7,269 bases of DNA from Bacillota bacterium (GTDB lineage Bacteria; Bacillota; Clostridia; Lachnospirales; Anaerotignaceae). The stretch lies in assembly GCA_023413275.1 (NCBI GenBank), contig JAEZPX010000241.1, positions 1 to 7,269 of the forward strand. The letters are read 5' to 3'. Of this stretch, positions 6,413-7,269 are shown piece by piece. A program made the translations under genes and the position numbers. Numbering within the stretch: position 1 is the first letter of the stretch; every line of letters begins with the position of its first letter. The notes below the pieces were generated by a model, which was not told where the DNA came from, did not search any database, and saw nothing but the letters and a program-made list of their open reading frames with translations.

Positions 6413-7269
6413 TTATGCTACATTTCTATCGATAAACTCCGGTTTCACTTTAGAATACATAATTTTTTGTTCGCTATAAAGCCCATAATAACCAGATAGC
6501 ATATAGCTTATTCCGCAGCAAAGAGCACAATAAACGATGCCCTTTGCACCGAATAACTCAATGCAAAGAAATACCGAGGCAATAGGGCAATTTGTAACAC
6601 CACAAAAAACAGCCGTCAAACCCATTCCAGCGGCAAAGGATGGGGAAATTCCCAATAAGGGGCCTAACACACAACCAAGAGTAGCACCTATGAAAAATGT
6701 AGGAACAATTTCGCCCCCTTTATACCCTGCGCCCAAGGTAATTGCTGTGAGCAAAATTTTTAGAAAGAAGGCTTCAGTCCTTGCCTCTCCACCAACAGCT
6801 TTCTGTATAATATCCATACCTGCACCATTGTAGTCTGTTGTCCCCAAAAGTAATGTAAAACCCAGCATCAAAGCGCCACCAACAAACACTCTTATGTATG
6901 GGTTTTCTATGTACCTCCTATAAGCGTGAGAGGTTTTATCCATCACAATACAAAACAGCATGCTTGCCAATGCACAGCATATCCCCAGAATACTAACAGA
7001 AAGAGCCAATTTAAACTCCAGTCCATCGGGGACACCAAGTAAAGTGTATGCAACCGGCAAAAACCCTAGCTTTTGTGCCATTGCCGAGGAAACAAATGCG
7101 GCAATTGTTGCAGGCACAATAGCGGAATAGTGCATAATCCCAACGGAAATTACCTCCATTGAAAATATTACCGCCGTCAAAGGTGTACCAAACAAGGATG
7201 AAAAGCCAGCCGCCATACCACACATAGTGATAATTCGCTCATCCTTCTCGTTTAGATTAATAATTCGTC
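6413..7269 (-). CDS. CLC-family anion transporter, probably CLC-F type fluoride/proton antiporter (5' end outside window)
   Basis: The last 284 residues of a CLC membrane protein; the frame stays open through the right edge, so the ATG at 7223-7225 is internal. Visible CLC marks are GMAAGFSSLFGTPLTAVIFSMEV near the start of the fragment, repeated long hydrophobic helices, and the helix-N motif KGGEIVP at bases 6701-6721. Near the C-terminus a tyrosine in KIMYSK aligns with the central anion-coordinating tyrosine of this family. Chloride-type CLCs usually read GGIFAP at helix N; a glutamate in KGGExxP is typical of the CLC-F fluoride exporters, so fluoride export is the better guess. The gating glutamate and the selectivity filter lie in the missing ~130 N-terminal residues, so this cannot be confirmed here. 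No CBS domains follow the membrane part. The CLC assignment is firm, the CLC-F subtype likely. Confidence 0.9.
   Translation of the reverse strand, partial: RIINLNEKDERIITMCGMAAGFSSLFGTPLTAVIFSMEVISVGIMHYSAIVPATIAAFVSSAMAQKLGFLPVAYTLLGVPDGLEFKLALSVSILGICCALASMLFCIVMDKTSHAYRRYIENPYIRVFVGGALMLGFTLLLGTTDYNGAGMDIIQKAVGGEARTEAFFLKILLTAITLGAGYKGGEIVPTFFIGATLGCVLGPLLGISPSFAAGMGLTAVFCGVTNCPIASVFLCIELFGAKGIVYCALCCGISYMLSGYYGLYSEQKIMYSKVKPEFIDRNVA

Noticed and set aside
1..7269. CRISPR array, tRNA or rRNA genes, insertion sequence or phage genes
   Set aside because: No regularly spaced repeats, cloverleaf-like sequence, transposase or phage-like frames were found on either strand.

Overview
The window reads as chromosomal DNA from a low-GC Gram-positive anaerobe, most likely a member of the Clostridia. 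The grounds are AT-rich intergenic DNA, strong AGGAGG-type ribosome binding sites, a T-box riboswitch in front of a tRNA-synthetase gene, and a lipoprotein-type (not periplasmic) amino-acid binding protein. GC content and codon use were not computed. Every supported gene lies on the minus strand, so the genes run from right to left.

Layout in order of transcription (high to low coordinate): (1) The 3' two-thirds of a CLC-family anion transporter gene, cut by the right edge of the window. Its KGGEIVP motif points to the fluoride-exporting CLC-F branch. (2) An AT-rich intergenic region of about 270 bp holding a good sigma-A-type promoter. (3) A polar amino-acid ABC importer: lipoprotein binding protein (5329-6138), a 255-bp spacer that folds almost entirely into one long imperfect palindrome, permease (4344-5072) and ATPase (3608-4354). 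The permease and ATPase genes overlap by 11 bp, and a terminator follows the ATPase gene. (4) A small YbjQ/UPF0145-family protein and a CorA-type divalent-cation transporter, probably co-transcribed. (5) A sigma-A-type promoter, a complete threonine T-box leader (ACC specifier, T-box, terminator) and thrS, whose anticodon-binding domain runs off the left edge.

The two most notable observations are in the ABC importer. The binding-protein gene carries an in-frame TAA at codon 225. The remaining 44 codons after it still encode a normal-looking C-terminus in the same frame, so this is a single recent nonsense change or a base error. The spacer between the binding protein and the permease is a roughly 200-bp nested palindrome, with a separate perfect 16-bp hairpin sitting on one arm. 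It could be an expression-balancing RNA structure or a MITE-like element. I see no convincing new multi-gene system; the rest is ordinary clostridial housekeeping and transport.
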